A stretch of 37,783 nucleotides of DNA from a virus: positions 1 through 37,783 of the IMG/VR virus record IMGVR_UViG_3300020410_000029; one strand, written 5' to 3'. Shown here in pieces: positions 7,730 to 16,520 of the stretch (positions within the stretch are counted from its first letter, which is position 1; each line of letters begins with the position of its first letter). Below the pieces are notes generated by a model. That model was not told the origin of the DNA and made no database searches. It saw only the letters and a list, made by a program, of their open reading frames with translations. The position numbers and the translations under genes are program-made.

Positions 7730-9396
7730 TATCCGATCTCCCTGTTAATTTGTTCCATTTCTTCGGTGAACTCAGTCCCGTCATTTACTACCTCAGCCTT
7801 GACATGCCAGAACACCCATTTATTCTGACTCAGCTTCTCCTTGACGTAGGTTATTTCCATCTCACAGAAACAAGATAGAAATGCCTCTGGAGAATCGTCG
7901 TCGCCACTATGGACTACAGTAGTACCAGCGGGACAGGTGACTTCAACTGCGACCTTGCCCCAATCAGGATTAATGAATCCACCCCAGTTAAAACTACCAA
8001 CCAATGACTCGATCCCACCCTCCAGCTCAACAACTGACATGTAGGCAGAACCGTCGAATGTCAACCTCCCTTGCCCCAGAACATGTGGGATTTCATCCTC
8101 CGGCATCTCAAACAAAATGGCGTACTTTCTGGGCTTCTCCAGCTTGAACTTTGCATCAGCAATAATTTCTGACAACTCTTGGAACTGGGGCAACACGACT
8201 GAGAATATTGTCCTCGCAAACTTACGGCTCTTTGCTGTTATATCCCGCATCAGCTTTCGCCCTTCATTTGTCGTCATTTGCCTCAATCCGTTGATGGCTT
8301 CGGCGGGCATTTTGCGGGCATTGGCAAACGTCCAGTTCTTGTCTGTCGGGCTTATGTAATTCTTTGTCTGGGATACGGGCTTTGTGTCGTTCCCACCATC
8401 TTGGTCTTCTGTACGCTCACGCTGCTCGTCCTCAGTTAATGCCTCACCCTCAAGCAACTGCTCTATGTCGTCTGCAAACACAGAAGTGACGGTACATCGA
8501 CAGTTAGCTCTCTCCTCAATAGGCAGACCCATATCTCCTGGAAAATCAGCAGGCCACCCACCAACGTCGAACATATCGGCGGTCTTGACTTGTTGACCAT
8601 GAGCTTCCATGTGACTGAACCTTGTGTCGTCGTCGAATGTTGCAAGCCATTCCTTGCCCTCGACAAGACCCTCATTAGTCATCTCCTTTATGGCTTCTGT
8701 GTGTCCAGCGTTGAATGCCCCAGTCGTCTCAGTGCGTGCTATCATCTTGGCTCGCCTTCGGGCATTATCTCCCCCGATCTTGGAACCTATGAGCTTAACA
8801 AGCTGATTGACATTAAGCTCGTCAGTCACTCCTTCTTGAATCGCATTTTGAATACCCGACAATGTAGTTTGATTCACGCCATCCCAGACTTGTGCATTGT
8901 CCTCGAACACAGTCTTCAGTTGATCCCGAATAGCATCTTGTACATTTTGGGGCATACTCGTGACCCCTTCCAAGACATCGCCCACATCGCTTGGGTCTGT
9001 GAACTTCTCAATGATCTCGCTTGGTGTCTTAGCCCCATCAATCAACTCCTGCAATTCTGGGTTGATCCTCACCGCAGAAAGAAACCTGAAGATTGCATTT
9101 TCGGTCATTGCTCCTTGAAACAATGCGGATGCGTAATATGGTCGAACCGTATCTATCAGCTCTTGTTTCCATTCGGCAGGAATAAACAGATTGCTCGCCA
9201 TACTAGGCACGATCACAGACGTACCTTGCCTCCCCAACTCCCTCAGATTTCTTTGCACAGAACGAGCTTGGTCATTGAAAAACTTGACCAATGCCTTACG
9301 CATCTTTGTCTCGACTTGCTCATGTTGCTTCAGGTAAACCTTCGCCCTCGCAAACGCAATGGGGTCAGAAGCGATCTTTGGGTTTATGCAACTCAT
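7729..9396 (-). CDS. Mu F-like head morphogenesis (minor head) protein
   Basis: 555 residues from ATG 9396 (GGGAAGAGGA upstream; its ATG overlaps the portal stop as ATGA). The central part carries the SPP1 gp7/Mu F signature. NARRRAKMIARTETTGAFNAG is followed by LVEGKEWLATFDDDTRFSHMEAHGQ and then ERANCRCTV, the conserved E-A-H-G...C-R-C pattern. Such proteins ride on the portal and are packaged in the prohead. The N-terminal third is helical. The last ~200 residues (from about YISPTDKNW) form an extra domain of unknown role with a Cys pair (AFLSCFCEM). Position right after the portal gene supports the call. Confidence 0.9.
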   Translation of the reverse strand: MSCINPKIASDPIAFARAKVYLKQHEQVETKMRKALVKFFNDQARSVQRNLRELGRQGTSVIVPSMASNLFIPAEWKQELIDTVRPYYASALFQGAMTENAIFRFLSAVRINPELQELIDGAKTPSEIIEKFTDPSDVGDVLEGVTSMPQNVQDAIRDQLKTVFEDNAQVWDGVNQTTLSGIQNAIQEGVTDELNVNQLVKLIGSKIGGDNARRRAKMIARTETTGAFNAGHTEAIKEMTNEGLVEGKEWLATFDDDTRFSHMEAHGQQVKTADMFDVGGWPADFPGDMGLPIEERANCRCTVTSVFADDIEQLLEGEALTEDEQRERTEDQDGGNDTKPVSQTKNYISPTDKNWTFANARKMPAEAINGLRQMTTNEGRKLMRDITAKSRKFARTIFSVVLPQFQELSEIIADAKFKLEKPRKYAILFEMPEDEIPHVLGQGRLTFDGSAYMSVVELEGGIESLVGSFNWGGFINPDWGKVAVEVTCPAGTTVVHSGDDDSPEAFLSCFCEMEITYVKEKLSQNKWVFWHVKAEVVNDGTEFTEEMEQINREIG

Positions 9397-11270
9397 TCCT
9401 CTTCCCGATTTAACTGGCCTACAACCTTCTTGGCTCGTGAGTATCCAGCGTCTCCACCCCACAATGCCCATGCTATTCTTCCAGCACTGGGATAACCATC
9501 TTCACCAGAGTTCCAGCCTTCGGCTTCTTGGTCGACTTGATGCCTATCGAAGTATGCCTTGACACGCCTCCATGTCTCTTCCGTCAGCTTCTTGTCCCTT
9601 ATGATTTGCCTAGCTCTGGCAACTCCGATCCTCGTGCCACCACGCCCATATTCTTCTCTCCACTCCAGCCCCTTCTTGGCCTCAGCAATCATACCCTCAG
9701 TCACAGAGAGGTCTACATCTTTTTGCTCATCTTTTTTTTTAACATCTCCAGAATATGAACGAGCAGTTCCCATAAACTCGTCAAGCACCGAACTCACACT
9801 GGGAGTCATCTCCTCGTCGCCCTGTAGAGGCTCTGGCGATACTTGCGATGTACCCCCGACTCTCCCGCCGCCTCCTTGTGCAAGCAATAGCTCATCGCCT
9901 ACAGGGTCGTCACAGGGTGGTAGGTTTAACAGAGTTGACCGGACTTCATTCGGCGTGACCACTCCAGCATCTACAGCCTTCGACCATGTGTCTAGTCTCC
10001 GATCCGCATCGTCCGCTTCCGCAGGCTCGAAATGTGCTACCAGCTTTCTTCCGGTCGAGAAGAATGGAACCATCCAACCAGTAATAACCTGACCCATTAA
10101 GTCCAGTATTGGATTTACAACTGTCGAAACAAAATGCTTCTCGGCCATAGCAGATTGCGCATACGATCCGGCAGTAACCTCCCCAAGTATGAAGGGATTG
10201 ACACCGAACGCCTGAAAGATTCTGGCCTTCACGACATTGCCAGAATCCATAAAGTCCATTTCGCTTGGATTCGCTGAGAACTTCTCGATCTTTTCGATCA
10301 TCCCATCTATGACTAATGGCTCGTTGTAATTCACAGCACCTTGATAAAACAGCTTCGCAGCATCGACCAAAACCTTACGTTGCTCAGGCTCTAAAATGGG
10401 TCTCTCTCCAGCACCACCTCCTGGCATGTCCGGCAGTCTCCCGACTGTCATCATAACTCCTGGGAATATGCCATTCTTGAACGCCCGAAACTGTGCCTCT
10501 TGAATCGCCTCGTCTGTAGATACAGCTAGGCTCTGAGTTTGCAGTGGCGATATGTGTCCCATTGGATTCGATGGGTCGGGCAATGGGAAGTAAGCCATGT
10601 TCTTTCCCTCAACAATGAACTCATCTTCATTGCTCCCTTTTGGCGTGACCTTGTATGCGTAATACAGCCCTTTGTCCTCGTCGTGAATGGGCGTCACCCA
10701 ATGTGTCGGCAGAGGCCATATCCTCAAGCTGTCTCCGCTGTCATCGAACCACCAATATGCACAACCCGTCAGCTCTAAGCTCGACACTGTAACGTACATC
10801 AAAGTCCATTGCGTCATTGTCTCATTAGGACGCAACAACGCATCAAGCAGAGGATGTTGCTCTATGATCTCACCACTCGACATATCGCCATAGCTCTTCG
10901 TCCATGTCGGTGCATTAGCGGCTCTCCTTCTTCGTGCGTCATCAAGAACATCTTGCAGTCCTGACACGTCATCCGATTGCCCATAACTTCCGACCTTACC
11001 AACGCCCATATCAGTAAGACACAATGGCTGCGATGCAACTCTTTGTGCTATGGCCTTAATCGCCACATAAGCCCAACCCTTAAAGTGCCTGTACTGCTCC
11101 TTAGCACCTCTGGCTTCACCACCTCCGAACATGTCCTTGATGGCACCAGCACCAATATCCATTGATGTGACTCCCGTGCCTTTAGGCAACAGACTCTGCT
11201 TTGTATTGGCTCGATAAGTCTGCGTCATGTTCTCGACTTCTTTGATGGCAAAATCCAGATTTGACTTCAT
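9393..11270 (-). CDS. Portal protein with C-terminal WGGD extension
   Basis: 625 residues. The body (to about residue 480) reads as an HK97-family portal. Examples are HFKGWAYVAIKAIAQRVA near the front, LTGCAYWWFDDSG, NMAYFPLPDPSNPMGHISPL and FGVNPFILGEVTAGSYAQ. It forms the dodecameric DNA gateway and the docking site for terminase. The last ~100 residues (MIAEAKKGLEWREEYGRGG ... GRIAWALWGGDAGYSRAKK) match a small helical domain often appended to phage portal or protease proteins, characterised by 'LWGGDAG'. A Lys/Glu linker separates it. SD TTAGGAG precedes ATG 11270. Confidence 0.93.
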   Translation of the reverse strand: MKSNLDFAIKEVENMTQTYRANTKQSLLPKGTGVTSMDIGAGAIKDMFGGGEARGAKEQYRHFKGWAYVAIKAIAQRVASQPLCLTDMGVGKVGSYGQSDDVSGLQDVLDDARRRRAANAPTWTKSYGDMSSGEIIEQHPLLDALLRPNETMTQWTLMYVTVSSLELTGCAYWWFDDSGDSLRIWPLPTHWVTPIHDEDKGLYYAYKVTPKGSNEDEFIVEGKNMAYFPLPDPSNPMGHISPLQTQSLAVSTDEAIQEAQFRAFKNGIFPGVMMTVGRLPDMPGGGAGERPILEPEQRKVLVDAAKLFYQGAVNYNEPLVIDGMIEKIEKFSANPSEMDFMDSGNVVKARIFQAFGVNPFILGEVTAGSYAQSAMAEKHFVSTVVNPILDLMGQVITGWMVPFFSTGRKLVAHFEPAEADDADRRLDTWSKAVDAGVVTPNEVRSTLLNLPPCDDPVGDELLLAQGGGGRVGGTSQVSPEPLQGDEEMTPSVSSVLDEFMGTARSYSGDVKKKDEQKDVDLSVTEGMIAEAKKGLEWREEYGRGGTRIGVARARQIIRDKKLTEETWRRVKAYFDRHQVDQEAEGWNSGEDGYPSAGRIAWALWGGDAGYSRAKKVVGQLNREEE

Positions 11271-11281
11271 ATCTCAGGCTC

Positions 11282-11533
11282 CTAATTGTGCATTGTTGAC
11301 TTGACAACGTCAGCGGAAAATGCGGCGGTCTCTGCTTTGATCCTCTCAAAATTCCTCTGGTTTTCTGCTACCAGATTTTTTATTTGAATGTCTCGCAGTT
11401 TGATCTCTTCTTGCAGTTGCTCAATCTGAGCCTTGTGCTTTGAATCTGCCGCTTTCCTTTTTCGATCTGCCTCTGCCCTAACCTCATCAATTTCCTTGAA
11501 GGTCGACCATAGACTCTTGACTTTTCTAAACAT
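11282..11533 (-). CDS. Coiled-coil protein between terminase and portal
   Basis: 83 residues, almost entirely a charged coiled coil (KEIDEVRAEADRKRKAADSK, then LQEEIKLRDIQIKNLVAENQ). No membrane segment or catalytic motif. Starts at ATG 11533 behind GAGGGGCAGAAT, and a near-consensus TATAAT -10 lies about 30 bases upstream. It may therefore be the first gene of the portal-head transcript. A scaffold, packaging or portal-assembly helper role is plausible but unproven. Confidence 0.68.
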   Translation of the reverse strand: MFRKVKSLWSTFKEIDEVRAEADRKRKAADSKHKAQIEQLQEEIKLRDIQIKNLVAENQRNFERIKAETAAFSADVVKSTMHN

Positions 11534-11562
11534 ATTCTGCCCCTCGATAAAACACCCTGTGA

Positions 11563-11574
11563 ATTATACAGCAA
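11563..11574 (-). promoter_or_regulatory. Putative promoter for the head operon (TATAAT class)
   Basis: Minus-strand TTGCTGTATAAT ends at 11563, in the 56-base gap between the terminase and coiled-coil genes. The -10 hexamer is perfect (11568-11563). The hexamer 17 bases upstream (AGGTCA) is a poor -35, so an extra factor or a non-sigma70 rule may be needed. The same GCTGTATAAT decamer occurs at 22980-22971. Confidence 0.45.
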
Positions 11575-11589
11575 AATGACTTGACTGAC

Positions 11590-13260
11590 CTACCAATCTT
11601 CGTCAGTTGCCCGTCTCCTTGCTTGTTGTTTACTGATGTAATCTTGCATACGCTCTGTGCCTGTCTTCAGTCGATCCTCCTCCGATCTCACCAAGTCTGC
11701 GTTGGATACTGCCGAGGTCGAGTTCATAATCAGAGGATTCATTATTGCCGTCATCGAATTCCTCAATGCCAGCATACCGGCATAGCTTACGCAGTCCACT
11801 TGGTCGTCATGCTTACCATTCGGGAAGAACATAAGCTCATTCTCATACTCCTCAAGCCATGGTGCTTGGGCGGCAGACTTGTGGAATACAGCACCATTCT
11901 CGTATGCCGTGGCGATTATCATAGAACGCCTCACCTTGTCGCCGTCAGCTCTCAATTTTTTGAATGGCGTCCCCTTAGCTCTGCCCTCTTGGATCAACCC
12001 AATCCCAGAAGCATGATCCTCGACTGCTTGGAATAGAATGTCAGGGTGCCTCTCCCTTTGTGCGATCAGGAAATTATACTGCTTCGGCACAGGTATTCTA
12101 TCTCTGGCAATGTCGTCTATGAATATCTCACCGGACGGACTCACATAAGTCGTCATGATTACTGTGTAATTTGACTCGTCCTTTACCTTCATTGCAGTGT
12201 CGCAGGTTTGCATACCCCAACACTCATCACGCCATATTCTCTTTTGATTTCCATTGGCGTCATTAAAGACAAATGCGTCTCTCGTCTCGCCGTCTCCCAT
12301 ATCGACAGCTTCAGTCTTGAAGTAATTAAATGTGGAGCGATCAAACATACCTCCGGCAGACGGTGCAGGATTTTGTTGTAATTGACCAGATATGTTATAG
12401 GCAGTACCCAAGTTTGTCTTTAGCTCTGCGATCTCAGGTTTCCCGTAACGCTCAGGCCATAACGCCTCACCATCCTCTGTTCTTGGGTCAGACCAACCTA
12501 TGCTCGTCGTCCTCGTGAATGGGTGCTTGCTGTCGTATTCTGCCGGAATGCACAACAACTCATAACCACGATTCTGATCCAATAGCCACCCAGTCAAATC
12601 CATCTCGTGCAGTCTTTGCATAACAACAATGTGCCTCCCCGTCTTCGGGTCATTTAGACGTGTACTCATTGTGTTATCCCACCAGTTCAAGACATGGTTC
12701 CTTGCCGTGTCAGAATTCACGTCTGAAGCCTTGTGCGGATCGTCACATACGATGAAGTCTCCACCCTCACCAGTAGCTCCCCCCAGAACACCCGTCGACA
12801 TACGGAAGCCTGTGCGGATATTCTCGAACCTGTCTTTAGAATTCATATCCCTCCGTATGCGAACTCTGTCACCCCAGTTTCTCTGATACCAGTCGGACTC
12901 GATAACTGCCCTACATTTGTTTGAATCTCGTGATGCCAATCCATGAGAGTAGCATGAGAACATCCACCTCGATGAGGGATTATGTATCCAACTCCAACAA
13001 AACCAGAATACCCCCACGGCCAGAGACTTCATGTGTCGTGGAGGAATGTTGATTATGAGCTTGCGTATGTCCCCTCTCGTGCAGGCCTCAAGATGATCGC
13101 AGATAGCTTGAAGGTGCCAACCATCAACGAATGGGGTGGCAGGCTCAACTATAGGCCATGCCTGCTTGACGAACCCATACAATGTGTCCTCAGCCAACCT
13201 CTGACGAACCTTAGACACAGCCTTTCGACTCAATCCCTTGCCGTTAAGTATCGTGTTCAT
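11590..13260 (-). CDS. terL: Terminase large subunit
   Basis: 556 residues from ATG 13260 (GGAGG nine bases upstream; an ATG six bases earlier is possible). The ATPase domain has an atypical Walker A, NIPPRHMKSL (about 71-80), of the 'PPRHGKS' phage type, and Walker B FIVCDDPHK (about 169-177). The nuclease domain has the three acidic sites: CDTAMK, VEDHASG and HDDQVDCVSYA. It cuts concatemers and drives DNA into the prohead through the portal. The gene overlaps the small terminase gene by 17 bases. The Met in place of the usual Gly in the P-loop is notable but seen in related phage enzymes. Confidence 0.96.
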   Translation of the reverse strand: MNTILNGKGLSRKAVSKVRQRLAEDTLYGFVKQAWPIVEPATPFVDGWHLQAICDHLEACTRGDIRKLIINIPPRHMKSLAVGVFWFCWSWIHNPSSRWMFSCYSHGLASRDSNKCRAVIESDWYQRNWGDRVRIRRDMNSKDRFENIRTGFRMSTGVLGGATGEGGDFIVCDDPHKASDVNSDTARNHVLNWWDNTMSTRLNDPKTGRHIVVMQRLHEMDLTGWLLDQNRGYELLCIPAEYDSKHPFTRTTSIGWSDPRTEDGEALWPERYGKPEIAELKTNLGTAYNISGQLQQNPAPSAGGMFDRSTFNYFKTEAVDMGDGETRDAFVFNDANGNQKRIWRDECWGMQTCDTAMKVKDESNYTVIMTTYVSPSGEIFIDDIARDRIPVPKQYNFLIAQRERHPDILFQAVEDHASGIGLIQEGRAKGTPFKKLRADGDKVRRSMIIATAYENGAVFHKSAAQAPWLEEYENELMFFPNGKHDDQVDCVSYAGMLALRNSMTAIMNPLIMNSTSAVSNADLVRSEEDRLKTGTERMQDYISKQQARRRATDEDW

Positions 13261-13897
13261 CTTCATTTGCCTCCAGAGGCTCCAGATCGTCGTCTGCGAC
13301 GTGTTCTACCGTCTCCCCTTCTACCGTGTCGAATTCATCGTCTAGCTCGTCAGACGGCCTCGCAGTGCGTCTGTACTCCTCCTCCCTAGCCAATGCCCTC
13401 TCTTGAATTGCGATCTTCTCGACCTCTTCGGCCATACTAGCAGCGGAATCAATAGCCAGCTTTTGCTCTTCGGTCAGATTGTCGACCCACATATCCAGAA
13501 CATCATCAACCTCAACCTGTGCCTCTATGACTCTTCTTGGTGCTTGCAGCCCCATAAGGTCGTCAGCTTTTGACCTCGCTTGCATCTTCTCATTCAACGT
13601 CGCATTCGGATCATGTAGGATTCTCATATAGAATCCCCACGACTCTGAGATCAGTTCTCGACGTGTTTTTTCAGTCTCTTCGACCAGCCTATTACGCGCG
13701 AGACGTAAATACCTTTCGATCTGCCTAGATGATAGCCCATATTGATTCTTGAAAAACCGCTTAATCTCAGCCTTTCTGCGACCATCAATAAGCATCATCG
13801 CAGTGTATTCGACCCGTTGCTCCAGCTCTGCTTGTGTCGCCCTTGACGGACGTGTCTCTTCAGGTATGGGATTATCCTCTATGCCCTCTATATCCAT
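13244..13897 (-). CDS. terS: Terminase small subunit-like protein
   Basis: 217 residues. Near the N-terminus RRKAEIKRFFKNQYGLSSRQIERYLRLARN reads as a helix-turn-helix that would bind pac/cos DNA. A long helical middle follows (RRELISESWGFYMRI... LNEKMQARSKADDLMGLQ), typical of the oligomerisation core. The C-terminal ~45 residues are strongly acidic (ELDDEFDTVEGETVEHVADD). It overlaps terL, as expected. SD GGGGAGATAGG precedes ATG 13897. The call rests on HTH, architecture and position. Confidence 0.85.
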   Translation of the reverse strand: MDIEGIEDNPIPEETRPSRATQAELEQRVEYTAMMLIDGRRKAEIKRFFKNQYGLSSRQIERYLRLARNRLVEETEKTRRELISESWGFYMRILHDPNATLNEKMQARSKADDLMGLQAPRRVIEAQVEVDDVLDMWVDNLTEEQKLAIDSAASMAEEVEKIAIQERALAREEEYRRTARPSDELDDEFDTVEGETVEHVADDDLEPLEANEDEHDT

Positions 13898-13902
13898 CTT
13901 GC

Positions 13903-14448
13903 CTATCTCCCCATAGAACCCACAACTTTACTGAGTCTCTCATACCTTGCAGGGTTCAGCTCGTACCCGTGATATGTGGCACCGGCTTTGATCGCCGCCT
14001 CCGCAGTCTTGCCTATGCCAGCGAATGGGTCAACTACGGTCTTCGCCCCAGTCAACTTCACTGCCTTGGTCACAGCGTCGAACCCCTTCACGCCATCGCC
14101 AATATCGACAGAAGTATTGAACGTCATTATCACATATGGCTTGTTGTTACTTTGCAAACCATTGACTGTCTTAAAATGCTTGTGACCCGCCGCCTCCATG
14201 TGGTTTATGACACGGTCGCAGTTCTTGACAGAATACTCTATGAATACAGGCTTTTCTGTGCTACATAACGAGGCCAGCTTTGCCAATATCGCACCGATCT
14301 CATTATCGGCAGTCTTCCCCGTCTGCTTCTTCATTTGCGTCTGGAAAAACCTCACCATTCTTTGTTCCCATGGTGGGTCACAGTACACGATGTCGTAATC
14401 GGGAAACTGGTTGATATTCATAATATCCGACAGTGTTGCAGTACTCAT
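13903..14448 (-). CDS. DNA methyltransferase, permuted (motif IV first)
   Basis: 181 residues. The catalytic motif IV is near the N-terminus (DIVYCDPPWEQRM, DPPW at 24-27). The SAM-binding motif I is near the C-terminus (TVVDPFAGIGKTAEAAI, from about residue 140), followed by YHGYELNPARYERL. This permuted order with DPPW is that of beta-class or MT-A70-like N6-adenine methyltransferases. The target-recognition part between them is short, so specificity is not obvious. No restriction partner lies nearby; the likely job is protecting or marking phage DNA. It precedes the small terminase by five bases. SD GGAGGG precedes ATG 14448. Confidence 0.85.
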   Translation of the reverse strand: MSTATLSDIMNINQFPDYDIVYCDPPWEQRMVRFFQTQMKKQTGKTADNEIGAILAKLASLCSTEKPVFIEYSVKNCDRVINHMEAAGHKHFKTVNGLQSNNKPYVIMTFNTSVDIGDGVKGFDAVTKAVKLTGAKTVVDPFAGIGKTAEAAIKAGATYHGYELNPARYERLSKVVGSMGR

Positions 14449-14451
14449 AAC

Positions 14452-15084
14452 TTAGCCCTCCTTGTTATTCTCCAAATACTGACTTATGAAATTTGGGTCA
14501 TATATTTTTGACATTCTATGCTTTGAATTTGAATGGCTCATCACCGACCCCATAAACACATTATGTTGTACCAGAGACGGTATGTGAACATACGCCTTCT
14601 CGCCATAACTCTTCATGTACTCTTGCACGAAACAGTCGTCATGCTTGCCTTCCCCAACCTCCTCCCCAGCGGCAGTCTTTTCCGAGTAATACTGCTTCAT
14701 GTCCTTAACAGCATCGTCAGAAAAAACAGTGGCCTGAAGCCATAGGAAATTCTTGAATACAATGTACTTCTCCCCACGATTTGCCGCCTCATGTATGTCC
14801 TTTCTGTTGGGCGCAAATACCGACAAGACTTTGCAGCCCATCTCGCTCATATCGGACTCAATCACTGGGAAATATTCTGCGAACCTCTTTGGGATTATGA
14901 CATCATCTTGCAAGTGCAGCCGATAGCCCGAAAATGGGATGTCAAGCATACGGACAAAACTGTCCAAAGGACTGATTCTTCTGGTGTCATAATAAACTTC
15001 AACATCAACAGAATCGCCAAGATCATGTAACATCTTTTCGACATTGTCTCTTCGCTCCTCTACTGCTTGAATCGTGACCTTCAT
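14452..15084 (-). CDS. Putative glycosyltransferase (GT2/GT25-like)
   Basis: 210 residues. SGYRLHLQDDVIIPKRFAEYF (QDD at 59-61) looks like the metal/nucleotide-sugar site of a GT-A fold, and GEGKHDDCFVQEYMKSYGEK plus HIPSLVQHNVF provide the acceptor-side 'HDD...VQH' pattern seen in GT25/GT2-like phage proteins. Likely transfers a sugar to phage DNA, a virion protein or a host surface glycan; the substrate cannot be told. The ATG overlaps the preceding stop (TAATG) behind GGGAGG. It sits just upstream of a DNA methyltransferase gene. Confidence 0.7.
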   Translation of the reverse strand: MKVTIQAVEERRDNVEKMLHDLGDSVDVEVYYDTRRISPLDSFVRMLDIPFSGYRLHLQDDVIIPKRFAEYFPVIESDMSEMGCKVLSVFAPNRKDIHEAANRGEKYIVFKNFLWLQATVFSDDAVKDMKQYYSEKTAAGEEVGEGKHDDCFVQEYMKSYGEKAYVHIPSLVQHNVFMGSVMSHSNSKHRMSKIYDPNFISQYLENNKEG

Positions 15085-15407
15085 TAAAACCTCCCATCAA
15101 CCCACCTGAAAACGACGAACATTTGAACCAACAACATAACCCACAATGAAGGCCATAAAGCCTTATGATTCTTATGGATCATGTAAGCGACGGCCATCGT
15201 CACCAGCCCAGTCCCGAACGTCTTACACCCAATGAGCAGAGCCATTCGACCTCGATCAAACTCAATGAGCCATCTCGCTAATGGATTTGCCTCATTCGTT
15301 TTTAGGTACTCTTGCCATGCTACAACCTGAAAAGCATCATACGCTGAAACGGCCAGAATCGCCAGTAAGACGATAATGGCCGCATAGTTTTTTTTCAACA
15401 GTTTCAC
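15084..15407 (-). CDS. Small multi-pass membrane protein
   Basis: 107 residues with three hydrophobic segments: about 9-29 (YAAIIVLLAILAVSAYDAF), 55-77 (ALLIGCKTFGTGLVTMAVAY) and 85-101 (LWPSLWVMLLVQMFVVF). The segment NEANPLARWLIEFD between the first two resembles the DUF5658-like 'NP-x-x-x-x-L' pattern of small prokaryotic membrane proteins. It starts at GTG 15407 with AAGGGAATC upstream and overlaps the glycosyltransferase start. Could anchor or assist the neighbouring sugar enzyme, or alter the host envelope; both are guesses. Confidence 0.75.
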   Translation of the reverse strand: MKLLKKNYAAIIVLLAILAVSAYDAFQVVAWQEYLKTNEANPLARWLIEFDRGRMALLIGCKTFGTGLVTMAVAYMIHKNHKALWPSLWVMLLVQMFVVFRWVDGRF

Positions 15408-15431
15408 TCAGATTCCCTTCCTATGAAACCC

Positions 15432-15662
15432 CTAACCTGCTTTCTCGAACCACCTCCCATCCTCAAGGTGATACAGTTGACCTAACCCCAGCCCGATCCC
15501 AACGCCATACAACGTGTAACATCCACAGCACATTAAAGCCCATTGCCCGTTGTACTTATTCTGCCTCAGTTTCCCGTCAACCATCTTCCCCTCGTCCTCA
15601 AGGGATATGCCACACATTTGACACTCATCGACCTCAGACAACCATTCTACTCTATCGCTCAT
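15432..15662 (-). CDS. Small Cys-rich (zinc-binding-like) protein
   Basis: 76 residues with ECQMCGIS near the front and ALMCCGCYTLYG in the middle, two CxxC-type knuckles that would make one zinc site. The C-terminal half is Gly/Leu rich (GVGIGLGLGQLYHLEDG). Starts ATG 15662 behind GAGGTGAGACG. No named family; metal-binding is inferred from the Cys pattern alone. Confidence 0.62.
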   Translation of the reverse strand: MSDRVEWLSEVDECQMCGISLEDEGKMVDGKLRQNKYNGQWALMCCGCYTLYGVGIGLGLGQLYHLEDGRWFEKAG

Positions 15663-15690
15663 CGTCTCACCTCATAACCTTTCTCTGACC

Positions 15691-15999
15691 CTACAGGCTC
15701 AAGTACAATCCAGTGGATTGTTCAAACAGTGGACGCAACATACTCGCATAGATGTCGGTGTCAGTTGAAACAGGTTTGTATACCAGTTTGCTCGGACTCC
15801 ACTTCATAAACTTCACGTCATACAAGTCCTTTCCATTCAAGAAAATGTTGACGGCATTGCATCGTCGTGACCCCTTGAACTTGAAGGTGAACGAGCCATC
15901 GTCATTGCAGACACCGGCATACGCTCCGACCATTGCTCGCAGGCGATTCCAGCCGCCTAGCTGCTCAATAATAATTTCTTGCTTGGTAAAATCTTTCAT
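15691..15999 (-). CDS. Conserved phage protein of unknown function
   Basis: 102 residues of a pattern often seen in phage and prophage gene sets. QLGGWNRLRAMVGAYAG is followed by FTFKFKGSRRCNAVNIFLNG, then KDLYDVKFMKW, and the end STGLYLSL. The usual form is 'LGGnrF.amtGAk ... N.v.I.Lng.DlYdvef ... TGLYtsL'. No activity has been assigned to the family that I know of. SD is GGAAGGAAAAAGAAAG. It is the second gene of the P1 transcript. Confidence 0.7.
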   Translation of the reverse strand: MKDFTKQEIIIEQLGGWNRLRAMVGAYAGVCNDDGSFTFKFKGSRRCNAVNIFLNGKDLYDVKFMKWSPSKLVYKPVSTDTDIYASMLRPLFEQSTGLYLSL

Positions 16000-16039
16000 C
16001 TTTCTTTTTCCTTCCTCCCCGTCAGGGGATTGTCTAAAA

Positions 16040-16360
16040 CTAAAAATCTAACAGTCCATATCGACGTTGACCTCGTTTCCAGCCACCCGTCATAATTTCT
16101 TGACCCAAAGCATAAGACGACCCCAGATTGAAGTCGATTTTTGAACCCTTGAATTGCAGTTCAATTCTTTCAGTCCCATTCTCCCTAGTGGTTATTTCGA
16201 TACCAGAAATCTGTTTGACAGATTCAGTAAACTTGGCGTGCCTTGCACTACCAGAATAAATTGGCAAACGCTCTACAGTAATTTTGTGGCCGACCTTGAC
16301 TTCGCCGGACTTGATCGCATCCCATAGCTCAGTAGGTTTTACTTTTCCGTAGTATCCCAT
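16040..16360 (-). CDS. P1-driven orphan protein
   Basis: 106 residues starting MGYYGKVKPTELWDAIKSG, then a beta-rich body (GHKITVERLPIYSGSARH; ISGIEITTRENGTERIELQ) and a basic tail (GGWKRGQRRYG). It is the first gene behind promoter cassette P1. It shares the SD-poor GAAAAAGACGATG start with the other cassette-led genes but no sequence with them. Function unknown. Confidence 0.7.
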   Translation of the reverse strand: MGYYGKVKPTELWDAIKSGEVKVGHKITVERLPIYSGSARHAKFTESVKQISGIEITTRENGTERIELQFKGSKIDFNLGSSYALGQEIMTGGWKRGQRRYGLLDF

Positions 16361-16407
16361 CGTCTTTTTCGCTTTCGCTTTAAGTGTTAATTAATTCCTA
16401 CATTAAT

Positions 16408-16460
16408 AATATCGCCTATCTGGATACCAGAGTCAACACTATTTTTGGAAATTTTCCAAA
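16408..16460 (-). promoter_or_regulatory. Promoter cassette P1 with 17-bp operator
   Basis: Read on the minus strand, a perfect palindrome TTTGGAAAATTTCCAAA (16460-16444) lies 7 bp upstream of -35 TTGACT (16436-16431), with GATATT (16413-16408) at a 17-bp spacing. This copy lacks the TG of the extended -10 (AGGC instead of ATGC). It drives 16360 and probably the run through the terminase genes. A terminator ends the preceding transcript 26 bases upstream. Confidence 0.85.
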
Positions 16461-16485
16461 TTAGTCAGGGGATTATTATGGCACG

Positions 16486-16520
16486 AAAAAACCCCGACCA
16501 GCCTTAGAAACTGGAAGGGG
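16486..16520 (-). terminator. Terminator upstream of P1
   Basis: Minus-strand hairpin CCCC-TT-CCAG / CTGG-TC-GGGG with a 2x2 internal loop, followed by TTTTTT. It separates the csrA transcript and its 3' region from P1. Confidence 0.78.

Noticed and set aside
8590-9495. 301-residue open frame on the plus strand
   Set aside because: It lies wholly opposite the morphogenesis protein and portal end, has no SD, and reads as a Cys/His/Leu-rich mirror of real coding sequence.
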